Origin: Mycolicibacter heraklionensis
GTDB lineage: Bacteria > Actinomycetota > Actinomycetes > Mycobacteriales > Mycobacteriaceae
Assembly: GCF_019645815.1 (NCBI RefSeq)
Contig: NZ_CP080997.1
Span: forward strand, 4,997,738 to 5,061,737
Length of the DNA stretch: 64,000 bases
Direction of reading: 5' to 3'
The notes beneath the pieces are model-generated. The model worked only from the letters and a program-made list of their open reading frames with translations. It was not told where the DNA came from and did not search any database. Below are positions 1 through 8,231 of the stretch, one piece after another (position 1 is the first letter of the stretch; each line of letters starts with the position of its first letter). A program made the translations under genes and the position numbers.

Positions 1-282
1 GACAGGTGGATGTTTGGCTACCACAGGTCTCCTTAAGAGCGGCCTTGACGCAAAGCATCGAATGCCTAAGTTTTGCCATCAGAGACGTTTAATCGCAGCT
101 GGGGGTCCGCTGATCATCCCGATGGCCAGACGCTGCCGGGACCATATCAGAGTGTTGCAGCCATCACACGGCGAGATGCCCGGCCCAGACTCCCGCATGC
201 ATTACAGTCGTCCGCCGAAATGTTACGGCGGGGAGCCGCTGAACAGCCAGAACATGCCCCGTCAGCGCATTTGACGACCGCG
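1..282. other. Left edge, no gene recognised
   Basis: I see no supportable gene here. The open frames present are shadows with no family resemblance. A small stem (CCGCCG / CGGCGG, positions 212-217 and 226-231) lies downstream of the pfaD stop on the minus strand and could act as its terminator. It is short, so confidence is low. Confidence 0.4.
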
Positions 283-1935
283 TCAGACAGCCAGCGGCCG
301 CGGGCTGTAGGCGAATGCCTTGGCCGGAACGGGCACCCCGCAGGAGCGGGCCGCGCTGGCGCGGGTCACCTGCGCCGCACCTTCGAGCAAGTTAAGTGCC
401 ACCTGGACGGCCTGGCGGTTCTCGCACGGCTCCAGGTGGCTGCCGGCCACCCAGCTGTTGAACGCGCCCATGGCCGGGCCGCACCAGATCTGGTAGTCCA
501 GCACACGTTCGGGAATACCGCTGATGGCCCACCGGCTCGACTGCCCCAGATACCACCGGAACACCAGTGCCATCTGGTACTTCGGATCCCGCGAGGCCAG
601 CTCGAGCACCGCCGGGTCACGCTGTTGCCAGTACCGCTGGGTGTCCGCCCACACCTCGGCGACGGTGGTGCCCAGGATCTTTTCCAGCTCGGGGCCGTGC
701 TTGGCGACCACGCTGGCCAGGTCGGGGTTGCCCGCGTACCACTCGTAGAGCTTCTTGCCGCGGGGGGCGAACATCGTTCCCCGCTTGAGGACCTGCAGGT
801 TGACGCCCATTTCGAACATGTCCGAGGCGGGGGCCATCATCACGTCCGCGATCCCGGCGGTGGCCAGCATGGCGCGCCCGGGCGCCGAAAGCCCCGACTC
901 CACGCAGGCCTGGTTGACCGACCCGGTCAGCACGTAGGCCGCGCCCATCGCGAAGGCGCCGGCGACCGCCTGCGGGGCGCCGAGACCACCCGCCGCGCCC
1001 ACCCGCACCCGGCAGTTCAACGCGTGCTGCTGGGCCAGCGAGTCGCGCAGCATGGCGATTTCGGAGAACAGCGCCGGCAGCGGGCGGTTATCGGTGTGCC
1101 CACCGCTGTCGGATTCGACGGTGATGTCCTCGGCCACCGGCACGTAGCGAGACAGCTCGGCTTCACGCTCGGTCAGCTTTCCGGCCGACACCAGGGCCGA
1201 CACCAACGCCGCCGGCGCCGGTTCGATGAACATGCGCGCCACCTCGGGCCGCGACACCTTGGCCATCACGTGGTTGCGGCGCACGATGTTGCCGGCCGGA
1301 TCGGTGTCCAGGCCCGACAGCGCATAGTGCACCACCGCGGGCGTCAGCTTCATGAATGCCGAGGCCTCGACGACGGGAACGCCGCGCGCGATGAACAGCT
1401 CGGCGACGCGCGTCTCCAGGGAGACCTCGTTGGGCGAGTGGATCAGGTTGGCTCCCCAGGCAAGCCCGGGCCGGCCGGCCAACGCGGTCTGGATCTCGTC
1501 CAGCCCCCGCTCAACCGCGTCATAGGACAGCCCGCCCGCACCGAAGAAGCCCATCATCCCGGCCTCGGCCATCGCGATGACGAGCGCCGGCGTCGCGATG
1601 CCGTTGGCCATCGCTCCGGTGACATAGGGGAAGCGGACGCCGTGTGCCTCGCAGAACTCGCGGTCCCCCAGCCATTCGGGGTAGATCGGGGGCAGCGTTC
1701 CCACCAGGGACAATTCCGATTCCCCGGCGCCGACCAACTCGCCGCCCAGGGCCAGGCCCAGCATCCCGGTGGCCGTTTCGCGCACCACATGAACGGGGTG
1801 GCGCACGTAGCCGATGATGTCGGCGATGTCGTCCGGGGCGAACGCGGCCGGCGCGGTGGTGGGCCGCCACCCCAGGCCCGGGCCGGCGCCCGCCCCGGTC
1901 TGCTGCTCCAGTACTGCGCCAGGTCGCTCGTTCAC
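283..1935 (-). CDS. pfaD: PfaD-family FMN-dependent enoyl reductase (PUFA/polyketide type)
   Basis: The 550-residue protein resembles PfaD, the trans-acting enoyl reductase of polyunsaturated fatty acid synthases and some trans-AT polyketide synthases. It reads as an FMN-binding TIM barrel of the nitronate monooxygenase superfamily. The early barrel segment MANGIATPALVIAMAEAGM lies near residues 109-127, GANLIHSPNE near 161-170, SDSGGHTDNRP near 275-285, and the glycine-rich flavin phosphate loop VGAAGGLGAP near 312-321. I chose the GTG at 1935 because GAGAGGAA precedes it by about 6 nt; an in-frame extension to 2010 lacks an RBS. No ketosynthase or acyltransferase partner is visible. Partners could lie to the left of the window, because the gene reads toward position 1. 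The divergent neighbour is the PAP2-DAGK gene. Confidence 0.85.
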   Translation of the reverse strand: MNERPGAVLEQQTGAGAGPGLGWRPTTAPAAFAPDDIADIIGYVRHPVHVVRETATGMLGLALGGELVGAGESELSLVGTLPPIYPEWLGDREFCEAHGVRFPYVTGAMANGIATPALVIAMAEAGMMGFFGAGGLSYDAVERGLDEIQTALAGRPGLAWGANLIHSPNEVSLETRVAELFIARGVPVVEASAFMKLTPAVVHYALSGLDTDPAGNIVRRNHVMAKVSRPEVARMFIEPAPAALVSALVSAGKLTEREAELSRYVPVAEDITVESDSGGHTDNRPLPALFSEIAMLRDSLAQQHALNCRVRVGAAGGLGAPQAVAGAFAMGAAYVLTGSVNQACVESGLSAPGRAMLATAGIADVMMAPASDMFEMGVNLQVLKRGTMFAPRGKKLYEWYAGNPDLASVVAKHGPELEKILGTTVAEVWADTQRYWQQRDPAVLELASRDPKYQMALVFRWYLGQSSRWAISGIPERVLDYQIWCGPAMGAFNSWVAGSHLEPCENRQAVQVALNLLEGAAQVTRASAARSCGVPVPAKAFAYSPRPLAV

Positions 1936-2117
1936 AGTCGGTTCCTCTCGATCACCGGTGCTGTGAGCGCTCGCGCCGAGGGGCCCTGCGCACGAACCGG
2001 AGAAAACCATGAGAGTTTCTCATGGACCGCGGTGGCGTGGAGTCTCCCCACCGTCAAACGGGTATAGAGCTGCGGTACGGCGCCAGCGGCGGCGCCGCTG
2101 GACGGAGGAATACTGCC

Positions 2118-3632
2118 GTGGGTCAGCTGCCGATGGCGCCCTTGCCGCGCCGACGTTCCGGTCTGCGTCAGATCACCGAAGGCCTCGGCAAGCTCGACGC
2201 CGAGGTGTTCGAGGCGATCGCCCAGTCGCCCAGCCGACTGCTCGACACCACCATGCCGGTACTCACCCGCGCCGCCGACCACTCCAAACTGTGGCTGGCT
2301 CTCGCGGCCGCCATGGCCGTCACGGGCGGCCCGGCCACCCAGCGCGCCGCCGCCCGCGGGGTGGCCAGCCTGGCGTTGACCAGCCTGGTGACCAACCAAG
2401 TGGTCAAACGGATCCGGCATCGCGCGCGCCCCAACATCGCGCTGGTGCCCCTGCTGCGTCGTGCCCGCCGCCTACCGCTGTCGAATTCGCTGCCCTCCGG
2501 TCACTCCGCGAGCGCGGCGGCGTTCGCCACCGGGGTCGGCCTGGAGAACCCCCTGCTGGGCTTACCAATCGCCGGGCTGGCCGGCCTGGTCGGCCTGTCC
2601 CGGATCGCCACTGGCGTCCACTATCCCGGGGATGTGCTGGCCGGGTTGGGCATCGGCGCGTCGGTCGCGGTGGTGGGGGCGAAGCTGGTGCCGCCGATTG
2701 CCTCCCCGCCGACGCCGCACGCCGCTGCGCTGCGACTCCCCTCCCCCGCACGGCCCGACGGCGTCGGGGTGACGTTGGTGGTCAATCCGGATTCCGGCGG
2801 CGGGCGGGCGGGCGAGGTCGCCGCCCAGGTGCGCGAAGCCCTGCCGGCCGTCACCCTCGTCGAGCTCGGCCCCGACGACGACCTGGCGGAGTCGTTGCGC
2901 CGCGCCGCCGATTCCGCTGAGGTGCTTGCGATCGCCGGCGGCGACGGATCGGTCGCGACCGCGGCGCACGTGGCGGTGGAACGCGACCTGCCGCTGGCGG
3001 TGTTTCCGGGTGGCACCCTGAACCACTTCGCCAAGGACATCGGCTGCGACACCACCGCGAAGGCCATCCGGGCCGTAGCCGACGGCAGCCTGTCGCGGGT
3101 GGACGTGGTGCGGTTCAACTCCGAGACAACGGTGATCAACACGGCGAGCATCGGCGCCTACCCGACTTTCGTTCGTCGCCGAGAACGGTTGCAGGACAAG
3201 CTCGGTAAGCCCGTCGCCAGCGCCTACGCCATGCTGATGACACTGCGGCGCGACCAGCCGGTGCGCATCGCCTACGACAACAAGACCCTGCAGACGTCGC
3301 TGTTCTTCCTCGGCAACTCGGCGTATCAGCCCGACGGCTTCGCGCCGGCCGTGCGGCACCGGATGGACGACGGGCTGTTGGACGTGCGGATCCTGGAAAC
3401 CGGCCGGCCGTGGTCCACGCTGCGGATCCTGGCGGCATTGCTGACCGGGCGGCTGCAGCGCAGTCGGCTCTACCACGAGCTGCGGGTACCGCAATTCCGA
3501 TTCACCGCGGTCGACGGACCGGTACCGATCGCCCATGACGGAGAGGTCGACATCCCTTGCGCGGAAGCCGAATTCACTGCGTGCTACCGCGCGTTGCAGG
3601 TGTTTCGGCCGATGCCGTCGGGCGCGCGGTAA
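2118..3632 (+). CDS. Bifunctional PAP2 phosphatase / diacylglycerol kinase-family protein
   Basis: This is a 504-residue fusion. The N-terminal half is a PAP2 (type 2 phosphatidic acid phosphatase) domain with its three signatures: KRIRHRARP (about 97-105), PSGHS (126-130) and SRIATGVHYPGD (161-172). These are set in hydrophobic segments, so it should sit in the membrane. The C-terminal half is a DAGK/LCB5 lipid kinase domain with VNPDSGGGR (222-230), the nucleotide-binding GGDGS (274-278) and FPGGTLNHFAKD. Such fusions probably act on prenyl or glycerolipid phosphates of envelope synthesis; the substrate cannot be read from sequence. The GTG at 2118 is chosen because GGAGGA lies about 8 nt upstream. 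The gene is divergent from pfaD and meets the next gene tail to tail, 5 nt apart. Confidence 0.9.
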   Translation: MGQLPMAPLPRRRSGLRQITEGLGKLDAEVFEAIAQSPSRLLDTTMPVLTRAADHSKLWLALAAAMAVTGGPATQRAAARGVASLALTSLVTNQVVKRIRHRARPNIALVPLLRRARRLPLSNSLPSGHSASAAAFATGVGLENPLLGLPIAGLAGLVGLSRIATGVHYPGDVLAGLGIGASVAVVGAKLVPPIASPPTPHAAALRLPSPARPDGVGVTLVVNPDSGGGRAGEVAAQVREALPAVTLVELGPDDDLAESLRRAADSAEVLAIAGGDGSVATAAHVAVERDLPLAVFPGGTLNHFAKDIGCDTTAKAIRAVADGSLSRVDVVRFNSETTVINTASIGAYPTFVRRRERLQDKLGKPVASAYAMLMTLRRDQPVRIAYDNKTLQTSLFFLGNSAYQPDGFAPAVRHRMDDGLLDVRILETGRPWSTLRILAALLTGRLQRSRLYHELRVPQFRFTAVDGPVPIAHDGEVDIPCAEAEFTACYRALQVFRPMPSGAR

Positions 3633-3637
3633 CCGCG

Positions 3638-4621
3638 CTAGACCAGCGGGAACCAGTAGTCGAGGGTGTCCTCGACACCGCCCCAGTCGATGCCCATCCA
3701 GTCGGTGAAGAACTCCTCGATCTTGCCGAAGGCGTTGTAGATCATCTCCACGATCGAGTTGAACAGTCCCACGAACACACCACTTTCGATCAACCCGCCG
3801 CTTGTCAGCGCACTGATCCAGGTGCTGAACTCGTCGATGTCACCGGAGAGGTCGATGTTGGTGATCAACCCGTCGGTGCTGAGGGTGTGGTTGGCGACCT
3901 CTTCCGGCGTGAGGCCCAAGTACATGACGTGCTCCCAGAGCAAGCCGAGCATGGAGTTCGACGCATAGTCGGCAACGGGGTCACCGGGGAACTCGTAGAT
4001 GGTGGTGGTGAAGGCGTCGTTGGGGGTATGGAAACCGTTCAGCAGGGGGTAAAGGTCGGAGGTGTCGGTGGCGCCGGAGGGATCCGACCACACGCCGGTC
4101 GTACTGGACGGATCACCGATGAAAACGAAGTGCAACGCCCCCGACGGGATGACACCGTCATGGGCCAACTGGGCCATCGCGATCGAGCCGGCCGTGGCGC
4201 CCTGCGAGTAGCCGAAAACCCACAGCGGGTGCTCGGCGTCGTAGGCGCCGGGGTTGGCGGCAAATTCGGCCTCCACCGCCTGGACGATCAGTGCCGCCCC
4301 GGCGAAACTGCTGTGCCCCTGCAGGATGAGTTGCGGGGTGGTCAGCACCTGCAGCGCGGAATCGCAGCCGGCGGAGCCGATCACGCACACGCTCGCATCG
4401 TCGCCGGCGTCGAAACCCAGCGGCTCCAGGAACAGGTCGGCCGCGGTCTGAGCGAAGGCCGCCGACGGCGTGGTCAACATGGTCCCGCCGACGAAGATCG
4501 CGGTGTCCGACAGCAGGGCTACTTGGAGCGCGTGCGCCGTTTGGACGACGGGGGTTCCGACGACGCCGGCCGCGATCACGCTCGCGGCAGCGAGCGGCGC
4601 GAAAACCTTGGTTGCGTTCAT
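3638..4621 (-). CDS. Secreted PE-PPE-domain serine hydrolase (copy 1)
   Basis: This 327-residue protein has an N-terminal signal-like segment (MNATKVFAPLAAASVIAAGV) and then a PE-PPE domain (PF08237-type alpha/beta hydrolase), with no PE or PPE secretion module. The nucleophile motif GYSQG is at residues 137-141 (Ser139). EHVMYLGLTPEEVANHT in the C-terminal third is shared by all local paralogs and may hold the catalytic histidine. Family members are esterases or lipases, some acting on trehalose esters; the substrate here is unknown. I chose the ATG at 4621 because the signal peptide starts there. The gene is divergent from copy 2, with 91 bp between start codons, and all three copies share the block ADTAIFVG...TPSATFA. 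Confidence 0.88.
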   Translation of the reverse strand: MNATKVFAPLAAASVIAAGVVGTPVVQTAHALQVALLSDTAIFVGGTMLTTPSAAFAQTAADLFLEPLGFDAGDDASVCVIGSAGCDSALQVLTTPQLILQGHSSFAGAALIVQAVEAEFAANPGAYDAEHPLWVFGYSQGATAGSIAMAQLAHDGVIPSGALHFVFIGDPSSTTGVWSDPSGATDTSDLYPLLNGFHTPNDAFTTTIYEFPGDPVADYASNSMLGLLWEHVMYLGLTPEEVANHTLSTDGLITNIDLSGDIDEFSTWISALTSGGLIESGVFVGLFNSIVEMIYNAFGKIEEFFTDWMGIDWGGVEDTLDYWFPLV

Positions 4622-4712
4622 GCCGAGCACCCTAAGGTGTCTGTATGAGCTAGTAAAGAAACGCCGAAGAACCCCCGGTGGTGGCGAAGCCTCAACGAAT
4701 GGGAGCCGCGCA

Positions 4713-5714
4713 GTGATGCTGACCAACCTCGTCGCACCGATCGCGATCGTCGGCGCTGTCGCCGGCGGTGTGCTTGCCGCACCGGTGGTGCACGCCGCGC
4801 ACGCCAGCGTCGACCTGCACGTCGACGTCGACCTGCTGGCCGACACCGCGATCTTCGTCGGTCCGACGGTCTTGTCGACACCGTCGGCGACCTTCGCCCA
4901 GACCGCGGCGGACCTCTTCCTGCGGCCGCTGGGTTTCGACGTCGGCGATAACCCGGCCTCGTGCCTGGTCGGCTCCGCGGGATGTGACGCGCCCCTGCAG
5001 CTGCTGACCACCCCGGCCCTCATCCAGGTCGGCCACAGCAGTTATTTCGGTGCGGCCGAGATCGTGCGGGCGGTACAGGCCGAGCTCGCCGCCGACCCGG
5101 GCGACTACGACGCCGAGCACCCGCTGTGGGTTTTCGGCTACTCGCAGGGCGCCACGGCCGGCTCGATCGCGATGGCGCAACTGGCCCACGACGGCGTCGA
5201 CCCGGCACTGCTGCACTTCGTATTCATCGGCGACCCGACCGCTCCGGACGGCAAGTATCCGAGTATCGAGGACGACGGCTCGGCGCACACCAACTTCTCC
5301 GACACCTGGATGCTGTACGGCAAGGAGACCCCCAGCGACGCATTCCCGACCACGATCTACACGATCCCGGGTGACCCCAACGCCGACCACACCTCCACCT
5401 CGCCGTACGGCGATTTCTACGAGCACATGATGTATCTGGGGCTCACCCCCGATCAGGTGGCCAACCACACCGTCACCACCGACGACATGCTCACCACCAT
5501 CAACATCTCGACGGATTTCGACCAGTTCGGCGCCTGGCTCAACGCGTGGGGTCACGGGCTGGCCGACAGCAGCTGGTGGGAGGGCCTGTTCTACTCGGCC
5601 GTCGCGTTTGTCTACAGCGCTTTCGGCAAGATCGAGGACTTCTTCGGCGACTGGACGGGCCTGGACTGGGGTGGGGTCGAGGAAACCCTGGACTGCTGGT
5701 TCCCGACGACCTAA
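4713..5714 (+). CDS. Secreted PE-PPE-domain serine hydrolase (copy 2)
   Basis: This 333-residue paralog of the divergent upstream gene carries a signal-like N-terminus (VAPIAIVGAVAGGVLAAPVV), LWVFGYSQGATAG with nucleophile Ser144, and EHMMYLGLTPDQVANHT near the C-terminus. Two cysteines (SCLVGSAGCD) are conserved with copies 1 and 3 and probably form a disulfide. The GTG at 4713 has GGGAG 7 nt upstream; the ATG at 4716 is an alternative. It ends with WGGVEETLDCWFP, a motif shared with copies 1 and 3. It lies 102 bp before copy 3 in the same direction, so the two may be co-transcribed. The function is probably secreted esterase activity on envelope lipids, by family inference. Confidence 0.88.
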   Translation: MMLTNLVAPIAIVGAVAGGVLAAPVVHAAHASVDLHVDVDLLADTAIFVGPTVLSTPSATFAQTAADLFLRPLGFDVGDNPASCLVGSAGCDAPLQLLTTPALIQVGHSSYFGAAEIVRAVQAELAADPGDYDAEHPLWVFGYSQGATAGSIAMAQLAHDGVDPALLHFVFIGDPTAPDGKYPSIEDDGSAHTNFSDTWMLYGKETPSDAFPTTIYTIPGDPNADHTSTSPYGDFYEHMMYLGLTPDQVANHTVTTDDMLTTINISTDFDQFGAWLNAWGHGLADSSWWEGLFYSAVAFVYSAFGKIEDFFGDWTGLDWGGVEETLDCWFPTT

Positions 5715-5816
5715 AGCGGTCCATTGACTCGCGCCGCGCGCCCCTGCCATGATCGCCCTCAGGTTTAGCTTTGGCTTTACTCTCGTGATTTTTAGCTAGT
5801 GGCGAAGGGGCACCCC

Positions 5817-6794
5817 GTGACGCTGACCAAGGCCTTGGCGCCGCTCGCGGTTGCCAGCACCGTGGCGGGGGGCGTACTCGCCGCTCCGGTGGTGCACGCC
5901 ACGCACGTCGACGTGAGCCTGCTGGCCGACACGGCGATCTTCGTCGGTCCGACGATCTTGTCGACGCCGTCGGCGACCTTCGCCGAAACCGCAGCCGACC
6001 TGTTCCTGCGGCCGCTGGGCTTCGACCTCGGTGACGACCCGGACGCCTGCGTGGTCGGATCCGCGGGATGCGACGCGCCGCTGCTGCTCCTGTCCACGCC
6101 CGCGCTCGTTCAGCAGGGCCACAGCAGCTTCGTCGGGGCGGCGGAGATCGTGCGGGAGGTGCACGCCCAGCTCGCCGCCAACCCGGACGCCTACGACGCC
6201 GACCACCCGCTGTGGGTGTTCGGCTGGTCGCAGGGTGCGACGGCCGGTTCGATCGCGATGGCCCAGCTGGCCCACGAGGGCATCGACCCGGCATTGCTGC
6301 ACTTCGTATTCATCGGCAACCCGGTGGGCTCCGGCACCGAGATCCCCGATTTCGACGGTTCCTCCGGCGACTTCTTCGACACCGCTCTGCTGTCCGGCGT
6401 CCAGACCCCGACCGACGCGTTCACCACCACCGTGTACACGATCCCAGGCGACCCGGTCGCCGACCCCACCTCGACCTCCGCGTTGGGGATTTTCTACGAA
6501 CACATGATGTACCTGGGCCTCACACCCGATCAGGTGGCCAACCACACGGCGACCACCGACGGCATGCTCACCGACATCAACATCTCCGGCGACTTCGACC
6601 AGTTCGGCGCCTGGCTCAACGCGTGGCCCCACGGGTTGATCGACAGCGGCTGGTGGGAGGGCCTGTTCTACTCACTCGTGGCGTCCTTCTACAGCGCCTT
6701 CGGCAACATTGAAGCCTTCTTCGGTGACTGGCTGGGCATCGACTGGGGCGGGGTGGAGCAGACGCTCGACTTCTGGTTCCCGGCGGAGGTCTAG
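5817..6794 (+). CDS. Secreted PE-PPE-domain serine hydrolase (copy 3)
   Basis: This 325-residue protein is the third tandem paralog and is closer to copy 2 than to copy 1 by eye. The signal-like N-terminus is VTLTKALAPLAVASTVAGGV. The nucleophile elbow reads GWSQG (Ser138), a Trp-for-Tyr change relative to the GYSQG of the other copies. EHMMYLGLTPDQVANHT and the C-terminal WGGVEQTLDFWFP are conserved. The GTG at 5817 is preceded by GAAGGGG 6 nt upstream; an in-frame GTG at 5799 lacks such a site. The short gap to copy 2 has no obvious terminator. Confidence 0.88.
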   Translation: MTLTKALAPLAVASTVAGGVLAAPVVHATHVDVSLLADTAIFVGPTILSTPSATFAETAADLFLRPLGFDLGDDPDACVVGSAGCDAPLLLLSTPALVQQGHSSFVGAAEIVREVHAQLAANPDAYDADHPLWVFGWSQGATAGSIAMAQLAHEGIDPALLHFVFIGNPVGSGTEIPDFDGSSGDFFDTALLSGVQTPTDAFTTTVYTIPGDPVADPTSTSALGIFYEHMMYLGLTPDQVANHTATTDGMLTDINISGDFDQFGAWLNAWPHGLIDSGWWEGLFYSLVASFYSAFGNIEAFFGDWLGIDWGGVEQTLDFWFPAEV

Positions 6795-6911
6795 CGTCTT
6801 TCGTTCGCTCAGAACGCCTTTGGTCGTGGCGCCATGCCAGCGGCGCATACGGTCACGACGAGCGGTCGTCGAGGGCGGTGCAGGCGGACCGTACCGAAGG
6901 GCCCGATCGAC

Positions 6912-7427
6912 CTAGCCCCCTATCGAATCGCGTGTGTCGAGCACTGCTATATCTGCCGCCACGCGGCCGGCACCCCAGCCGGCGCCGCTGGACACTGCCA
7001 CCGAGCGAGGCACCGTCGACGGGAAGAGCCGTTCCGTGAGTTCTTCGGTCGCCCGACTGTTAGCAGCCAGCACGGGAAGCAGTCGACCCCCGCGCTTCAC
7101 CTCTGCGGTGACAGATGCGCTCGCGCTGTCGAGCCTTTCGCCAATGCGTTGGGCGTACGCGACGAGAAACGACTGGCGAAATGACCTGGACCGTGCTTGC
7201 ACGTCTAGCTCACGTGCGAAGCCCCGGTACTCGCCGAGCAGTTCCGCGGCACGACGCGGCAAGTAGTCGGCGGGACACGAAGCGGCCGCGCTCAACGCCA
7301 CGACGAGGCTTTCAAGCAGCGCCGCGCGGTCCGGGCCGGCATCGAAGCCGGCGTGCTCTTGCTTTGGGGGCGTCCGGCGCCGGTTCTTGTGTTTCGCCGC
7401 CCTCTTCTCTCGGTTGCGCCTGCTCAT
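6912..7427 (-). CDS. DUF2786/DUF7168-like hypothetical protein
   Basis: This 171-residue protein has a very basic N-terminus (MSRRNREKRAAKHKNRRRT). An alpha-helical body follows, in which FRQSFLVAYAQRIGERLDSA resembles the C-terminal domain of DUF2786 proteins. The zinc-binding N-terminal DUF2786 repeat of full-length members is not evident, so it may be a short or degenerate member. No function is known. It lies just downstream of vapC on the same strand, 63 bp away, but shows no sign of belonging to the toxin-antitoxin pair. Confidence 0.6.
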   Translation of the reverse strand: MSRRNREKRAAKHKNRRRTPPKQEHAGFDAGPDRAALLESLVVALSAAASCPADYLPRRAAELLGEYRGFARELDVQARSRSFRQSFLVAYAQRIGERLDSASASVTAEVKRGGRLLPVLAANSRATEELTERLFPSTVPRSVAVSSGAGWGAGRVAADIAVLDTRDSIGG

Positions 7428-7490
7428 GCGGCGCAGTCTTCCGGAGGGGTCCGACGTTGCTTCAGACGCGCCGAACTGAGCGCGAGCTGG

Positions 7491-7913
7491 TCAGTCGACG
7501 AACTGATATTGCACGTCGAGTGCACGATATGTGCGCTCCGCCCGACGATCACGGGTGAGCAGGACGCGCCGATGCGTCGAGGCGGCCTGACCGACGAGCG
7601 CGTCATAGACCGACCCGCCGACAATGCCGAGGTCGGCAAGCCGCTCGAACAGATCGCCGGTCGCAGGTGCGTCGAGCCAACACTCGTCCGGGAATGCCTT
7701 CGCCAGTACCAGGGCCGCTTGAGTTGCGTTCAGGCGGAGTGGGAGGGGGAGGCGGGTGAGCACCGAATACGTCTCGAACGCCGCGTGACCCGCGAGGGCG
7801 GGTCGACGTTGCACAAGGACTTGACGGCAGGCCGCGTGGGCTTCGTGGGTCGAATCAAGCGCAGCGACGGCAACGCTGGTGTCGCAGGCCCAAAGGTCAT
7901 CGTTGGATGTCAT
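7491..7913 (-). CDS. vapC: VapC-family PIN-domain ribonuclease toxin
   Basis: This 140-residue PIN domain protein has the expected acidic residues: Asp11 in CDTS, Glu47 in FETYSVLTRL, Asp104 in YDALVG and Asp122 in TRDRRAERTY. These bind the metal ions for RNA cleavage. VapC toxins usually cut tRNA or rRNA; the target here is unknown. The ATG at 7913 overlaps the 3' end of the antitoxin gene by 17 nt, as is typical of translationally coupled vapBC operons. The N-terminal extension possible up to 7937 lies entirely inside the antitoxin frame and is not used. Confidence 0.9.
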   Translation of the reverse strand: MTSNDDLWACDTSVAVAALDSTHEAHAACRQVLVQRRPALAGHAAFETYSVLTRLPLPLRLNATQAALVLAKAFPDECWLDAPATGDLFERLADLGIVGGSVYDALVGQAASTHRRVLLTRDRRAERTYRALDVQYQFVD

Positions 7914-8142
7914 CACGAAGCCGGCGCACATCGTCATCGGTCAGCACCGCCCCCTCCACCGGGCCAAGTACCGGAAGACCGTCTCGCGTCTCGATCGGGC
8001 GAGCATGCCGCTGGACGGGCTCAATCCGCAGACCAGATCCGTCGGGAATCAGTTCGAGCTGTGTGTCGGGGGTGATTCCCAGCGCCACTCGCAGCGCTTT
8101 AGGAATGACTAGCCGTCCTAGTCGGTCCACCGTGACAGTCAT
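7897..8142 (-). CDS. vapB: VapB-like antitoxin, AbrB/SpoVT type
   Basis: This 81-residue protein begins with MTVTVDRLGRLVIPKALRVA, the swapped-hairpin AbrB DNA-binding fold that autoregulates such operons. The charged C-terminus (LTDDDVRRLRDDIQR) is the expected toxin-neutralising tail. It is the first gene of the two-gene vapBC operon and is divergent from the CobW gene, with 89 bp between. The operator for VapBC autorepression should be in that gap. Confidence 0.9.
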   Translation of the reverse strand: MTVTVDRLGRLVIPKALRVALGITPDTQLELIPDGSGLRIEPVQRHARPIETRDGLPVLGPVEGAVLTDDDVRRLRDDIQR

Positions 8143-8231
8143 GGCACCAGATTACCATTTGATTGGCAAAATGGTCGATGGCAGCCATAGCTCCCGTCGG
8201 CCAAGATCCAGCTCAACGCAATAATGGCCGG

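Noticed and set aside
73..2067. Long open frame on the + strand opposite pfaD
   Set aside because: It is Arg/Gly/His-rich with no family resemblance and is a high-GC shadow of the minus-strand pfaD gene.
3557..4648. + strand open frame opposite PE-PPE copy 1
   Set aside because: It is antisense to a gene with a signal peptide and a nucleophile elbow; its own translation lacks recognisable motifs.
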